Origin: an uncultured Arthrobacter sp.
Lineage (GTDB): Bacteria; Actinomycetota; Actinomycetes; Actinomycetales; Micrococcaceae
Length of the DNA: 42,421 nt
Direction: 5' to 3'
Assembly (NCBI RefSeq): GCF_902805515.1
Contig: NZ_CADCTE010000087.1
Span: forward strand, 1-42,421
A program made the translations under genes and the position numbers. Below are positions 7,702 through 14,246 of the stretch, piece by piece. The notes below the pieces were generated by a model, which saw only the letters and a program-made list of their open reading frames with translations, was not told the origin of the DNA and searched no databases. The number at the start of each line of letters is the position of its first letter. The stretch's first letter is position 1.

Positions 7702-8672
7702 GAGAGCACTTTCGGGTTGAGGATATTGCGCGGGACGGTTCCGGAGCAGACATCGAGCACGTTCTCGAGGGTCCGGCTCTTCAGTTCGCCGTAGGACTCC
7801 TCGCTGTACCAGGCGGCGTGGGGCGTCAGCACGGCGTTCCCGAGGCCCAGGAGGGGGTGGCCCTCCGGCAGCGGCTCCTGCTCGAAGACATCCAGGCCCG
7901 CCCCGGCGAGCTGCCCCGATTCCAGGGCGGCAACCACCGCCGCGGTGTCCACGACCCCACCGCGGCAGGTGTTCACCAGCACCGCGCCGGGTTTCATGGC
8001 CGCGAGGGTTCCGGCGTCGATGAGGTGGTGCGTGCCGGCGTTCAGCGGCACGTGGAGGGAGACGACGTCGGCGCGGGCAAGGAGTTCCTCGAAGGTGACG
8101 ACCTCAACGCCGTCGGGAGTGACCGAGCCGGGGGTGAGGCGGGGTTCGTAGCCGATCACCGTGTACCCGATGCCGCGGGCCTTGCGGGCGGTGGCCGAGC
8201 CGATGAGCCCGAGCCCGACGATGCCGAAGACCCGGGTGGCGGTCCGGTGCAGCGGCCGCACCGGGGCCAGGCTGTGTTCGCCGGCGCGCATCCGCCGGTC
8301 GAGCTGGGTCACTCCGCGGGCCAGGGTCAGGGCCAGCGCGATTGCGTGGTCGCTGACGTCTTCGGTCCCGTAGTCGGGCACGTTGCACACCGCGACGCCG
8401 CGGGCCGTGGCGGCGTCGACGTCGACCGTGTCAACGCCCACCCCGTACCGCCCGATGGCCCGAAGCGCCGGAAGGGCGTCGAGCACCCGGGCCGTGATGG
8501 GCGCGTACTGCACCAGGATCCCGTCGGCTCCCGCGGCGGCGGCGATGACGTCGTCCTCGGTGCGGCAGGTGGCCAGGGTGAGGCCGGCGCCGCGGCTGCG
8601 GGCCAGGTCCTCCTCAATGGCGATGGAGTCGTGGTCGCAGTCGGTGATGACGATTTTCAGCTGATCGGACAT
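7698..8672 (-). CDS. D-isomer-specific 2-hydroxyacid dehydrogenase (CtBP-like)
   Basis: A 324-residue NAD-dependent dehydrogenase. The N-terminal part includes GRYGVGVDTVDVDAATARGV, the NAD fold is at FGIVGLGLIGSATARKA (about 149-165), and the catalytic triad is Arg237 (NTCRGG), Glu266 (DVFEQEP) and His285 (TPHAAW). The YGTEDVSDHA segment is typical of the C-terminal-binding-protein subgroup. It would interconvert a 2-keto and a D-2-hydroxy acid, so in this operon it may act on a sugar acid or remove a side product. The start at 8672 is well placed behind GGAGGGAT. A 60-base gap separates it from the dehydratase upstream, the only real gap in the operon. Confidence 0.85.
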   Translation of the reverse strand: MSDQLKIVITDCDHDSIAIEEDLARSRGAGLTLATCRTEDDVIAAAAGADGILVQYAPITARVLDALPALRAIGRYGVGVDTVDVDAATARGVAVCNVPDYGTEDVSDHAIALALTLARGVTQLDRRMRAGEHSLAPVRPLHRTATRVFGIVGLGLIGSATARKARGIGYTVIGYEPRLTPGSVTPDGVEVVTFEELLARADVVSLHVPLNAGTHHLIDAGTLAAMKPGAVLVNTCRGGVVDTAAVVAALESGQLAGAGLDVFEQEPLPEGHPLLGLGNAVLTPHAAWYSEESYGELKSRTLENVLDVCSGTVPRNILNPKVLS

Positions 8673-8732
8673 CTCATCCCTCCACTGACTGGAATGCTAG
8701 TGCTTTTGCGCCGGACCGGACCTCCGCGGCCG

Positions 8733-9821
8733 TCATGCACGCACCGCTTCGAGGGACGCGAAGTCCAGCTCGACGCCGTGGCCGGGAAGTTCGGGGGCCA
8801 CGGCGAAGCCGTCCTCGATGCGCAGCGGCGCCGCGAGGTAGGCGTCGAGCCCGAACCCATGGGCCTCCATGTAGGTGCGGTTGGGCGCCGCGGCCAGGGC
8901 GTGGACCGTGAGGTCGTGCACCCCGTGCGAGGTGACGGGGAGGTTGTGTGCCTCGGCCAAGGCGCTGACCTTCCGGAAGGTGGTGTAGCCGCCGCAGTTG
9001 CTGACGTCCGGTTCGGGGAAGGTGATGGCACCGGCGGTGATCGCCTGCTGGAATTCGTAGAGGGTGTGGAGGTTCTCACCCCCGGCGATCGGCTGGCGGC
9101 CCTCGCGGACAATGCGGGCGTAGCCGGCGAAATCGTCGGGGATGGTGGGCTCCTCGATCCAGACCAGGTTGAAGTCGGCGAGCGCATGGGCGGCGCGGAT
9201 CGACTCGTCGACGCTCCACTTCATGTTCGCGTCAACCATCAGGGGGAAGTCCTCGCCGAGGTGCTCGCGCATCCGGGCCACCCGGGCCACGTCCTCGCGC
9301 AGCTGCGGCCGTCCGACCTTCATCTTGATGGCACGGAAGCCCTGCTCCTGGTAGCCGTCGGCCTGGGCGAGCAGGTCCTCGATCGGCAGCTGAAGGTCGA
9401 TTCCACCGGCGTACACGGGCACCTTCGGGTCGAAGCCGCCGAAGAGGCGCCACAGTGGCTGCTGGGCCTTCTTGCCCTTGAGGTCCCACAGGGCGATGTC
9501 AATCGCGGAGATGGCCGAGGTGACATGTCCCCCGCGGCCCGCGTAGTGGAGGGCCCACCACATCTGCTGCCACAGCGATTCGATGCGGTCGGCGTCCTGG
9601 CCCTGCAGCAGGGGCGCGAGGTAGCGGTCGATCATCACAGCCACGGCCGCACCGCCGTGATTGACGGTGTAGGTGTAGCCCAGGCCTACGGCCCCGTCGC
9701 TGTCGGTCACCCGCACGGTGATGAGTTCAAAATCCAGCATCACCCCGTGCATGCTGTCGGTCAGCGTCTGCTGCAGCGGGATCCGGTAAAGGTCCGTCTG
9801 CATTGTTTCGACTTTGGCCAT
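8733..9821 (-). CDS. Mandelate racemase/muconate lactonizing family sugar-acid dehydratase or cycloisomerase
   Basis: A 362-residue enolase-superfamily enzyme and first gene of the operon. Expected residues are present: base Lys166/Lys168 in RAIKMKVG, metal ligands Asp197 (VDANMKW), Glu223 (WIEEPT) and Glu249 (AGGENLHT), and the Asp272/His299 dyad (PDVSNCGG, TSHGVHDL). The N-terminal GLGYTYTVNHGG and GGIDLQLP, and the EPTIPDD and GGENLHTLYEF blocks, resemble from memory 3,6-anhydro-L-galactonate cycloisomerases and relatives more than talarate/galactarate dehydratases. Either would yield a 2-keto-3-deoxy sugar acid. The start is ATG 9821 behind AAAGGAG. A LacI-type palindrome lies 65 bases upstream. 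Family certain, substrate open. Confidence 0.8.
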   Translation of the reverse strand: MAKVETMQTDLYRIPLQQTLTDSMHGVMLDFELITVRVTDSDGAVGLGYTYTVNHGGAAVAVMIDRYLAPLLQGQDADRIESLWQQMWWALHYAGRGGHVTSAISAIDIALWDLKGKKAQQPLWRLFGGFDPKVPVYAGGIDLQLPIEDLLAQADGYQEQGFRAIKMKVGRPQLREDVARVARMREHLGEDFPLMVDANMKWSVDESIRAAHALADFNLVWIEEPTIPDDFAGYARIVREGRQPIAGGENLHTLYEFQQAITAGAITFPEPDVSNCGGYTTFRKVSALAEAHNLPVTSHGVHDLTVHALAAAPNRTYMEAHGFGLDAYLAAPLRIEDGFAVAPELPGHGVELDFASLEAVRA

Positions 9822-9885
9822 GGTCACTCCTTTGGACGTGGGTACCGAGGAGCCGGCTCTTCCCCGGAGGGCCGTCCGACGCCTA

Positions 9886-9899
9886 GAAAACCGGTTTTC
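9886..9899. promoter_or_regulatory. LacI-family operator palindrome
   Basis: GAAAACCGGTTTTC is a perfect 14-base palindrome centred on CG, the form bound by LacI-family proteins. It sits between the divergent sugar-acid operon (start 9821) and the LacI regulator (start 9999), the expected place for a shared autoregulatory site. Binding by this regulator is inferred. Confidence 0.7.
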
Positions 9900-9998
9900 C
9901 CCGGCGGCGTCCACCCTACGGCGATTCCCGGGTGAGGTCAACATCACACCTGCCGCTGTGGCAGAATCAGACTGCCGCATGCTTCGAAGGGAGGTTCA

Positions 9999-11069
9999 GT
10001 GCGCGACGCCGACGCTCCGCTCCACTCGAAACAGCGCTCCCGCCTCATTGACGTGGCCAACCATGCCGGTGTCACCAAATCGGTCGTTTCCCGGGTCCTG
10101 AACAACGACCGCACCCTCTCCATCCGGGAGGAGACCCGTACGCGCATCCTCGACGCGGTGCGGGACCTGGGCTACCAGCCGCACACCGGCGCCCGCGCCC
10201 TGGCCGGCGCCAGTACCCGCGCCCTTGCCCTGCTCATCCCGGACCTCACCAACCCGGTCTACTCCCGCATTACCCGCGGCGCCGTCCAGCAGGCGCGGGC
10301 CCGCGGCTTCGCCATGCTGCTGGCGGAGGACTCCGCCGATTTCGGCGTGGACCGGCAGTTCGCCGACCTCGTGGCGAGCCACCGCGTGGACGGGCTCCTG
10401 ATCGCCTCGGCACGCCCCGACCACCCGCTGTTGGGCATGCTGCCCGACTCCCGGATTCCGCACGTGTTCGTGAACCGCGTCGTCGCGGGCTCCGGGCGGA
10501 ACATCTCGCTGCAGATCGAGGCGGCCAGCCAGGCCGCCCTGGACCACCTGCTCGCGCTGGGGCACCGGCGGATCGGCCACGTCTCGGGCCCGGAGCAGCT
10601 CGCGCCGACCGTCAGCAGACGGGCCGGGCTGCTTGGCGCCGCGGCGGCGGCGGGCATTCCGGAACCCTCGATCGAGTCGGGGGAGTTCAACGAGCAGGGC
10701 GGCTATGCCGCGGCCACCCGGCTGCTGGCGGACCACCCCGACCTGACCGCGATCTACGCGAGCACCCTGAATCAGGCGATCGGCGTCCTCTCGGCCGTCC
10801 ATGCCGCGGGGCTGCGCATTCCCGGGGACATCTCCGTCATCTCCTACGACGACCTCCCCCTCGCCGGGTTCCTCCACCCTCCCCTGACGGCCATCGCCAT
10901 GCCGCTGATGGAGCTGGGGCAGGCGGCCGTCGACGCACTCTGCGCCCAGCTCGAAGGGGCACCCCCCAAGGATGTGCTGGTGCCGGGCGCCCCCGAGGTG
11001 GTGGTGCGCGGGTCAACCGGGCCGCCGCGTTCTGGACCGCCCGCCGGCACCGCAAAAGTGCCGTCTTAA
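9999..11069 (+). CDS. LacI-family transcription regulator of the sugar-acid operon
   Basis: A 356-residue regulator. The N-terminal helix-turn-helix LIDVANHAGVTKSVVSRVLN is followed by a hinge region GARALAGASTRALAL and a periplasmic-binding-protein-like effector domain beginning ALLIPDLTNPVYSRI. The GTG start at 9999 is supported by GGGAGG five bases upstream. It is divergent from the dehydratase-led operon and a perfect LacI-type palindrome lies in the gap, so it is most likely the local repressor, released by a sugar-acid pathway intermediate. The last 25 residues are Pro/Gly-rich and probably disordered. The inducer is not predictable. Confidence 0.88.
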   Translation: MRDADAPLHSKQRSRLIDVANHAGVTKSVVSRVLNNDRTLSIREETRTRILDAVRDLGYQPHTGARALAGASTRALALLIPDLTNPVYSRITRGAVQQARARGFAMLLAEDSADFGVDRQFADLVASHRVDGLLIASARPDHPLLGMLPDSRIPHVFVNRVVAGSGRNISLQIEAASQAALDHLLALGHRRIGHVSGPEQLAPTVSRRAGLLGAAAAAGIPEPSIESGEFNEQGGYAAATRLLADHPDLTAIYASTLNQAIGVLSAVHAAGLRIPGDISVISYDDLPLAGFLHPPLTAIAMPLMELGQAAVDALCAQLEGAPPKDVLVPGAPEVVVRGSTGPPRSGPPAGTAKVPS

Positions 11070-11111
11070 AGCGGATCTCTCCTTCGGCGGCGGCCCTTCG
11101 GCGGCCCCCAG

Positions 11112-11127
11112 GCGCTAGTCTTAGCGC
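11112..11127. promoter_or_regulatory. Inverted repeat upstream of the DHFR-fold gene
   Basis: GCGCTA, four bases, TAGCGC, lying 24 bases before the ATG at 11151. It overlaps a TAGTCT that could serve as a -10 box. It could be an operator or a small hairpin at the 5' end of the mRNA; nothing decides between them. Confidence 0.3.
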
Positions 11128-11150
11128 ACCGGACCGAAGGGACCCGCACC

Positions 11151-11723
11151 ATGACGAAAACGATCTACAGAGCCGCCTCCTCCCTCAACGGATTCCTCGC
11201 CGACGGGGAGGGTTCGATGGACTGGCTCTTCGCCGTGGACCAGCCCGAGCCCTACCACCAGGGGCACTTCCTGGACGGCATCACGGTGCTGGTCCAGGGG
11301 TCGAAGACCTATGAGTGGATGCTCGAGGCCGAGGGCGTCCTCGACCGCCCCGGACGGTGGCGGGAGTTCTACGGGAACCGCCCGGTGTTCGTCTTCACCA
11401 ACCGGGACCTTCCCCGGCCGGACGGCGCCGATGTGCGGTTCGTCTGCGGCGAGCCCGGCGCCGTCTACCCGCAGCTCCTCGAGGCCGCGGGGGACAAGGA
11501 CATCTGGCTGATGGGCGGTGGCGACCTCGCCGGCCAGTTCTTCGACGCCAACCTGCTCGATGAGGTGCAGGTGGCGATCGCCCCGGTCACCCTCGACGCC
11601 GGGGCGCCGCTGCTGCCGCGCTTCATCCAGTCGGACCGGCTCAGCCTGCGCAGCGCGGAGCAGCTCGCCCAGTTCGCCCACCTGACCTACGAAGTCACCC
11701 GCTGGCAGCCCCATCCTGCCTAA
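11151..11723 (+). CDS. Dihydrofolate reductase-fold (RibD C-terminal-like) protein
   Basis: A 190-residue soluble protein. It opens YRAASSLNGFLAD, the usual start of the DHFR-like RibD C-terminal family, and continues with VLVQGSKTYEWML, PVFVFTNRDLP and the NADPH-binding turn DIWLMGGGDLAGQFFDANL. Related proteins (YyaP, YwjB) are widespread in Gram-positives and their physiological substrate is not established, although reductase activity on pteridine- or flavin-pathway compounds is plausible. ATG 11151 is preceded by GAAGGGA about nine bases away. It stands alone between the LacI gene and the riboswitch-controlled hydrolase. Confidence 0.8.
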   Translation: MTKTIYRAASSLNGFLADGEGSMDWLFAVDQPEPYHQGHFLDGITVLVQGSKTYEWMLEAEGVLDRPGRWREFYGNRPVFVFTNRDLPRPDGADVRFVCGEPGAVYPQLLEAAGDKDIWLMGGGDLAGQFFDANLLDEVQVAIAPVTLDAGAPLLPRFIQSDRLSLRSAEQLAQFAHLTYEVTRWQPHPA

Positions 11724-11859
11724 CCACCCGCCCAGGGCCGGATGCCGCGCTTTTCCTGTGCCTTTCCTGCGGATAATCCTCTGGTGCCGCACCCCCGGTG
11801 GTTCGAGAATGGAGGGGAGGGCGGCAGCGAACCTGCCCTCCAGCGGCGGCTGCGGCCCC

Positions 11860-11939
11860 GCTTTCGACAAGGGCAAAACCGGTGCGAGCCGGTGACGCAA
11901 AGCCACGGGGCCTTACGGTCAGCCGGGCTGCCGAACAGC
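11860..11939 (+). ncRNA. Class I cyclic-di-GMP (GEMM-I) riboswitch aptamer
   Basis: The conserved core is visible: AAGGGCAAAACC, then a P2 stem ACCGG/CCGGT closed by a GCGA (GNRA) tetraloop (11878-11893), then GACGCAAAGCCACGGGGCC, then CAGCCGGGCTGCCG, the P3 side. A closing P1 helix pairs 11860-11866 (gctttcg) with 11932-11939 (cgaacagc, one bulged C). GACGCAAAGCC and the GNRA loop are hallmarks of the c-di-GMP-I class. The 3' strand of P1 ends directly against AAGG, the presumed ribosome binding site of the hydrolase start at 11951, so ligand could control access to translation. A GATAAT -10-like box lies at 11772-11777. A GEMM-Ib (cGAMP) variant is not excluded. Confidence 0.85.
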
Positions 11940-11950
11940 AAAGGTCTCCC

Positions 11951-13237
11951 ATGCACGACACCTCCCCGGGTACCGCCCGGCCCATCCCCCGCCGGTTGGC
12001 GGCACACCTGCTGCGCACCGCGCTCACCCTCTGCCTTGCCGCCGTCGTTGCGGCGCTCGGACCAGGGGCACTCCAGCCGGTCCACGCCGCCACGGCGTCC
12101 ATCTCCCTGAGCGCCTCCAGCGGATCCGCCGGGACCCTGGTCACCGTCTCCGGAACGGGGTTCCCCAAAAAGTCGAAGGGCACCCTCACCGCCGGTACGG
12201 CCTCCGTGCCCTTCACCGCCAACGCGTCCGGATCCTTTACCGCCGGCATTGTCATCCCCGACGCCGGCAGCCCGGTGCTCGTCGAGGCGCGGGCGGGCTC
12301 GAGCATCGCCTCGGCGCCCTTCACCCTGACCTACGCCCCGCCCGCCGGGCCCGCCCCCGTGCCGGGGATCCGCACGGCACCGCTGCGTTTCGGCGCCGGC
12401 ACCCCCGGCGGACCGATGGCCGCCGGTGAGCTGGACGAGGTGGCCGTGCTCGCCGGCGAGGCACCGTCGGTCGTCCTGTCCTACAAGGACTTCGCCCAGG
12501 CCCCGCCGCTGGCCGAGCTCGACGCCGTCCGGTCCCGCGGCGCCGTGACCCTGCTGACCTGGGAGCCGTGGCTCTGGGGCGGCGGCACCGCCCAGCCCGC
12601 CTACTCGCTCGACCGCATCGCCGCCGGGGACTTCGACCCGTACCTGCGCCAGTGGGGCTCCGCCCTGACCCAGTGGGGCCATCCCGTGATGCTGCGCTTC
12701 GGCCACGAGATGAACGGCAACTGGTACCCGTGGGCGGAAGGGGTCAACGGCAACGAGGCCGGCGACTACGCCGCGGCATGGCGCCACGTGCACGACGTCG
12801 TGGCCTCCACCGGCGCCACCAATATCTCCTGGGTGTGGAATCCGAACGTCCCGTACTGGGGGTCGACGCCCCTGGACCAGCTCTACCCGGGAGCCCAGTA
12901 CGTCGACGCCGTAGCGCTCGACGGCTACAACTGGGGCGCCTCCGCCTCGTGGAGTACCTGGGTGGAGCCCGATGCCCTGTTCGGGGAAGGACTTGCGGAG
13001 GTGCGCCGGCTCGCCCCGGGGAAGCAGATCCTGATCGCCGAGACCGCGTCGGCGGAGGCGGGCGGATCGAAGTCCGCCTGGAACACGTCCCTGGTGCGCT
13101 ACCTCGCGGCCCAGCCCGACGTCACGGCCCTGGTCTGGTTCCACTTCGCCAAGGAAACCGACTGGCGGATCAACAGCAGCGCCGGCTCCGCGGCGGCGCT
13201 GGCACAGGCGCTCGCGGCCCGGCCGCCGGCGGGCTGA
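11951..13237 (+). CDS. Secreted GH26-like glycoside hydrolase
   Basis: A 428-residue exported protein. A signal peptide covers about residues 1-46 (RR, hydrophobic core, cut near VHA/ATAS). Residues 48-125 form a beta-rich TIG-like domain (SGSAGTLVTVSGTGFP). The catalytic part has VMLRFGHEMNGNWYPW, with the likely acid/base Glu253, a conserved ISWVWNPN strand, VDAVALDGYNWG, and the likely nucleophile Glu364 in ILIAETASAEAGG; this matches clan GH-A family 26 (beta-mannanase-like) proteins. Polysaccharide substrate is not known and could be an extracellular matrix glycan. The gene sits 11 bases behind a c-di-GMP-I-type riboswitch. A strong hairpin follows at 13244-13270. Confidence 0.82.
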   Translation: MHDTSPGTARPIPRRLAAHLLRTALTLCLAAVVAALGPGALQPVHAATASISLSASSGSAGTLVTVSGTGFPKKSKGTLTAGTASVPFTANASGSFTAGIVIPDAGSPVLVEARAGSSIASAPFTLTYAPPAGPAPVPGIRTAPLRFGAGTPGGPMAAGELDEVAVLAGEAPSVVLSYKDFAQAPPLAELDAVRSRGAVTLLTWEPWLWGGGTAQPAYSLDRIAAGDFDPYLRQWGSALTQWGHPVMLRFGHEMNGNWYPWAEGVNGNEAGDYAAAWRHVHDVVASTGATNISWVWNPNVPYWGSTPLDQLYPGAQYVDAVALDGYNWGASASWSTWVEPDALFGEGLAEVRRLAPGKQILIAETASAEAGGSKSAWNTSLVRYLAAQPDVTALVWFHFAKETDWRINSSAGSAAALAQALAARPPAG

Positions 13238-13243
13238 GCCGTC

Positions 13244-13270
13244 CCGGAGCGGACCCCTCGTCCGCTCCGG
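13244..13270. terminator. Bidirectional hairpin terminator
   Basis: An 11-base-pair perfect stem, CCGGAGCGGAC and GTCCGCTCCGG, with a five-base loop, lies between the convergent hydrolase and response-regulator genes. There is no T-tract, as is common in GC-rich actinobacteria. Confidence 0.6.
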
Positions 13271-13306
13271 CGCCGGCGGCCCGGAGTTTCCGGAATCCGG
13301 GGACTT

Positions 13307-14065
13307 TCAGGTCTGGACCCGCTCCGGGGCCAGCCGGTATCCGACGCCCCGGACGGTCACCAGCCAAGCGGGCTGGCGGGGATCTTCCCGGAGCTTCTTT
13401 CGGAGATTCCCGATATGCACTTCGACGGCCCGTTCGTCCACATCGCTCACGTAAGCCGCGTCGCGGTACTGCTCGCCGCGCACCACCCGGACCAAATCGG
13501 CTTTAGTGCGGACCGAGCCGCCGCTGCGCATAAGGTCGTGAAGTAAATCGAACTCGCTCCGCGTTAAACTGATTTCGGCATCAAACAGTTTGGCAGTGCG
13601 GGTTTCCTGGTGGAGCACGAGGCCGTTGTGGCGCAGTACCGGCTGCTGCGGAACCGCCCCCGCCTCGGGGGATGCGCCGGCCGGCCCTCCGGCCTCCCGC
13701 GGCCGCCGGAGCATGGCAGCGACCCGGGCCCTCAGCTCGCGGGGCCGGAAGGGCTTGGTGAGGAAGTCGTCGGCGCCGGACTGGAGGGCCATGAGGGTGT
13801 CCAGTTCATCGGCGCGTGCGGTCAGCATAATGACGTAGCAGTCGCTGAACGCCCGGATGCGCCGGAGCACCTCGAAACCGTCGATATCGGGCAGTCCGAC
13901 ATCGAGGGTCACCACCGTGGGGCTGTTGCCGCGCACCGCGAGGACCCCCTCACGCCCGGTCGCCCCTGAGTGAACCTCGAACCCCGACTGCTGAAGGACA
14001 GCGCTCAAGAGATTGCGCACATCTTCGTCGTCTTCAATAACGACGGCAGTCCCCTGCTCACCCAT
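13307..14065 (-). CDS. OmpR-family response regulator
   Basis: A 252-residue two-component regulator. The receiver domain (1-120) has the acidic pocket Glu11-Asp13, phosphoacceptor Asp55 in VVTLDVGLPDIDGFEVL, Thr82 and Lys104 (LTKPF). A Gly/Ala/Pro linker (about 120-142) leads to an OmpR winged helix ending VTVRGVGYRLAPE. The ATG at 14065 follows TAAGGGAAA. It is divergent from a membrane histidine kinase across a 181-base, unusually AT-rich gap, so the two form a cognate pair that may be autoregulated. No target gene can be named from sequence. Confidence 0.92.
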   Translation of the reverse strand: MGEQGTAVVIEDDEDVRNLLSAVLQQSGFEVHSGATGREGVLAVRGNSPTVVTLDVGLPDIDGFEVLRRIRAFSDCYVIMLTARADELDTLMALQSGADDFLTKPFRPRELRARVAAMLRRPREAGGPAGASPEAGAVPQQPVLRHNGLVLHQETRTAKLFDAEISLTRSEFDLLHDLMRSGGSVRTKADLVRVVRGEQYRDAAYVSDVDERAVEVHIGNLRKKLREDPRQPAWLVTVRGVGYRLAPERVQT

Positions 14066-14234
14066 ATTTTTCCCTTACGCCGGAGGCCGGGAGACGTGAA
14101 ACGTATTCACCCTCGCACACCTTGAGACCCGTGATTGTTTTACAGGCTACAAGGGAAGTTCGTGTTAAGTAAGTTACGCAAGATTGCCGCAGTTTCTTTA
14201 CCGAATTTCTGCACCTCAATGCCCGTACGAGAGC

Positions 14235-14240
14235 AATAAT
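14235..14240 (+). promoter_or_regulatory. -10 box AATAAT for a leaderless kinase gene
   Basis: AATAAT (five of six bases match TATAAT) ends six bases before ATG 14247, the same spacing seen at several other genes here. It supports 14247 as the start rather than in-frame codons further upstream. Confidence 0.5.
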
Positions 14241-14246
14241 AGAGAA

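Noticed and set aside
11860-11939. The leader as a c-di-AMP (ydaO) riboswitch
   Set aside because: The ydaO core is not seen, while GACGCAAAGCC plus the GNRA-capped P2 match the GEMM-I class.
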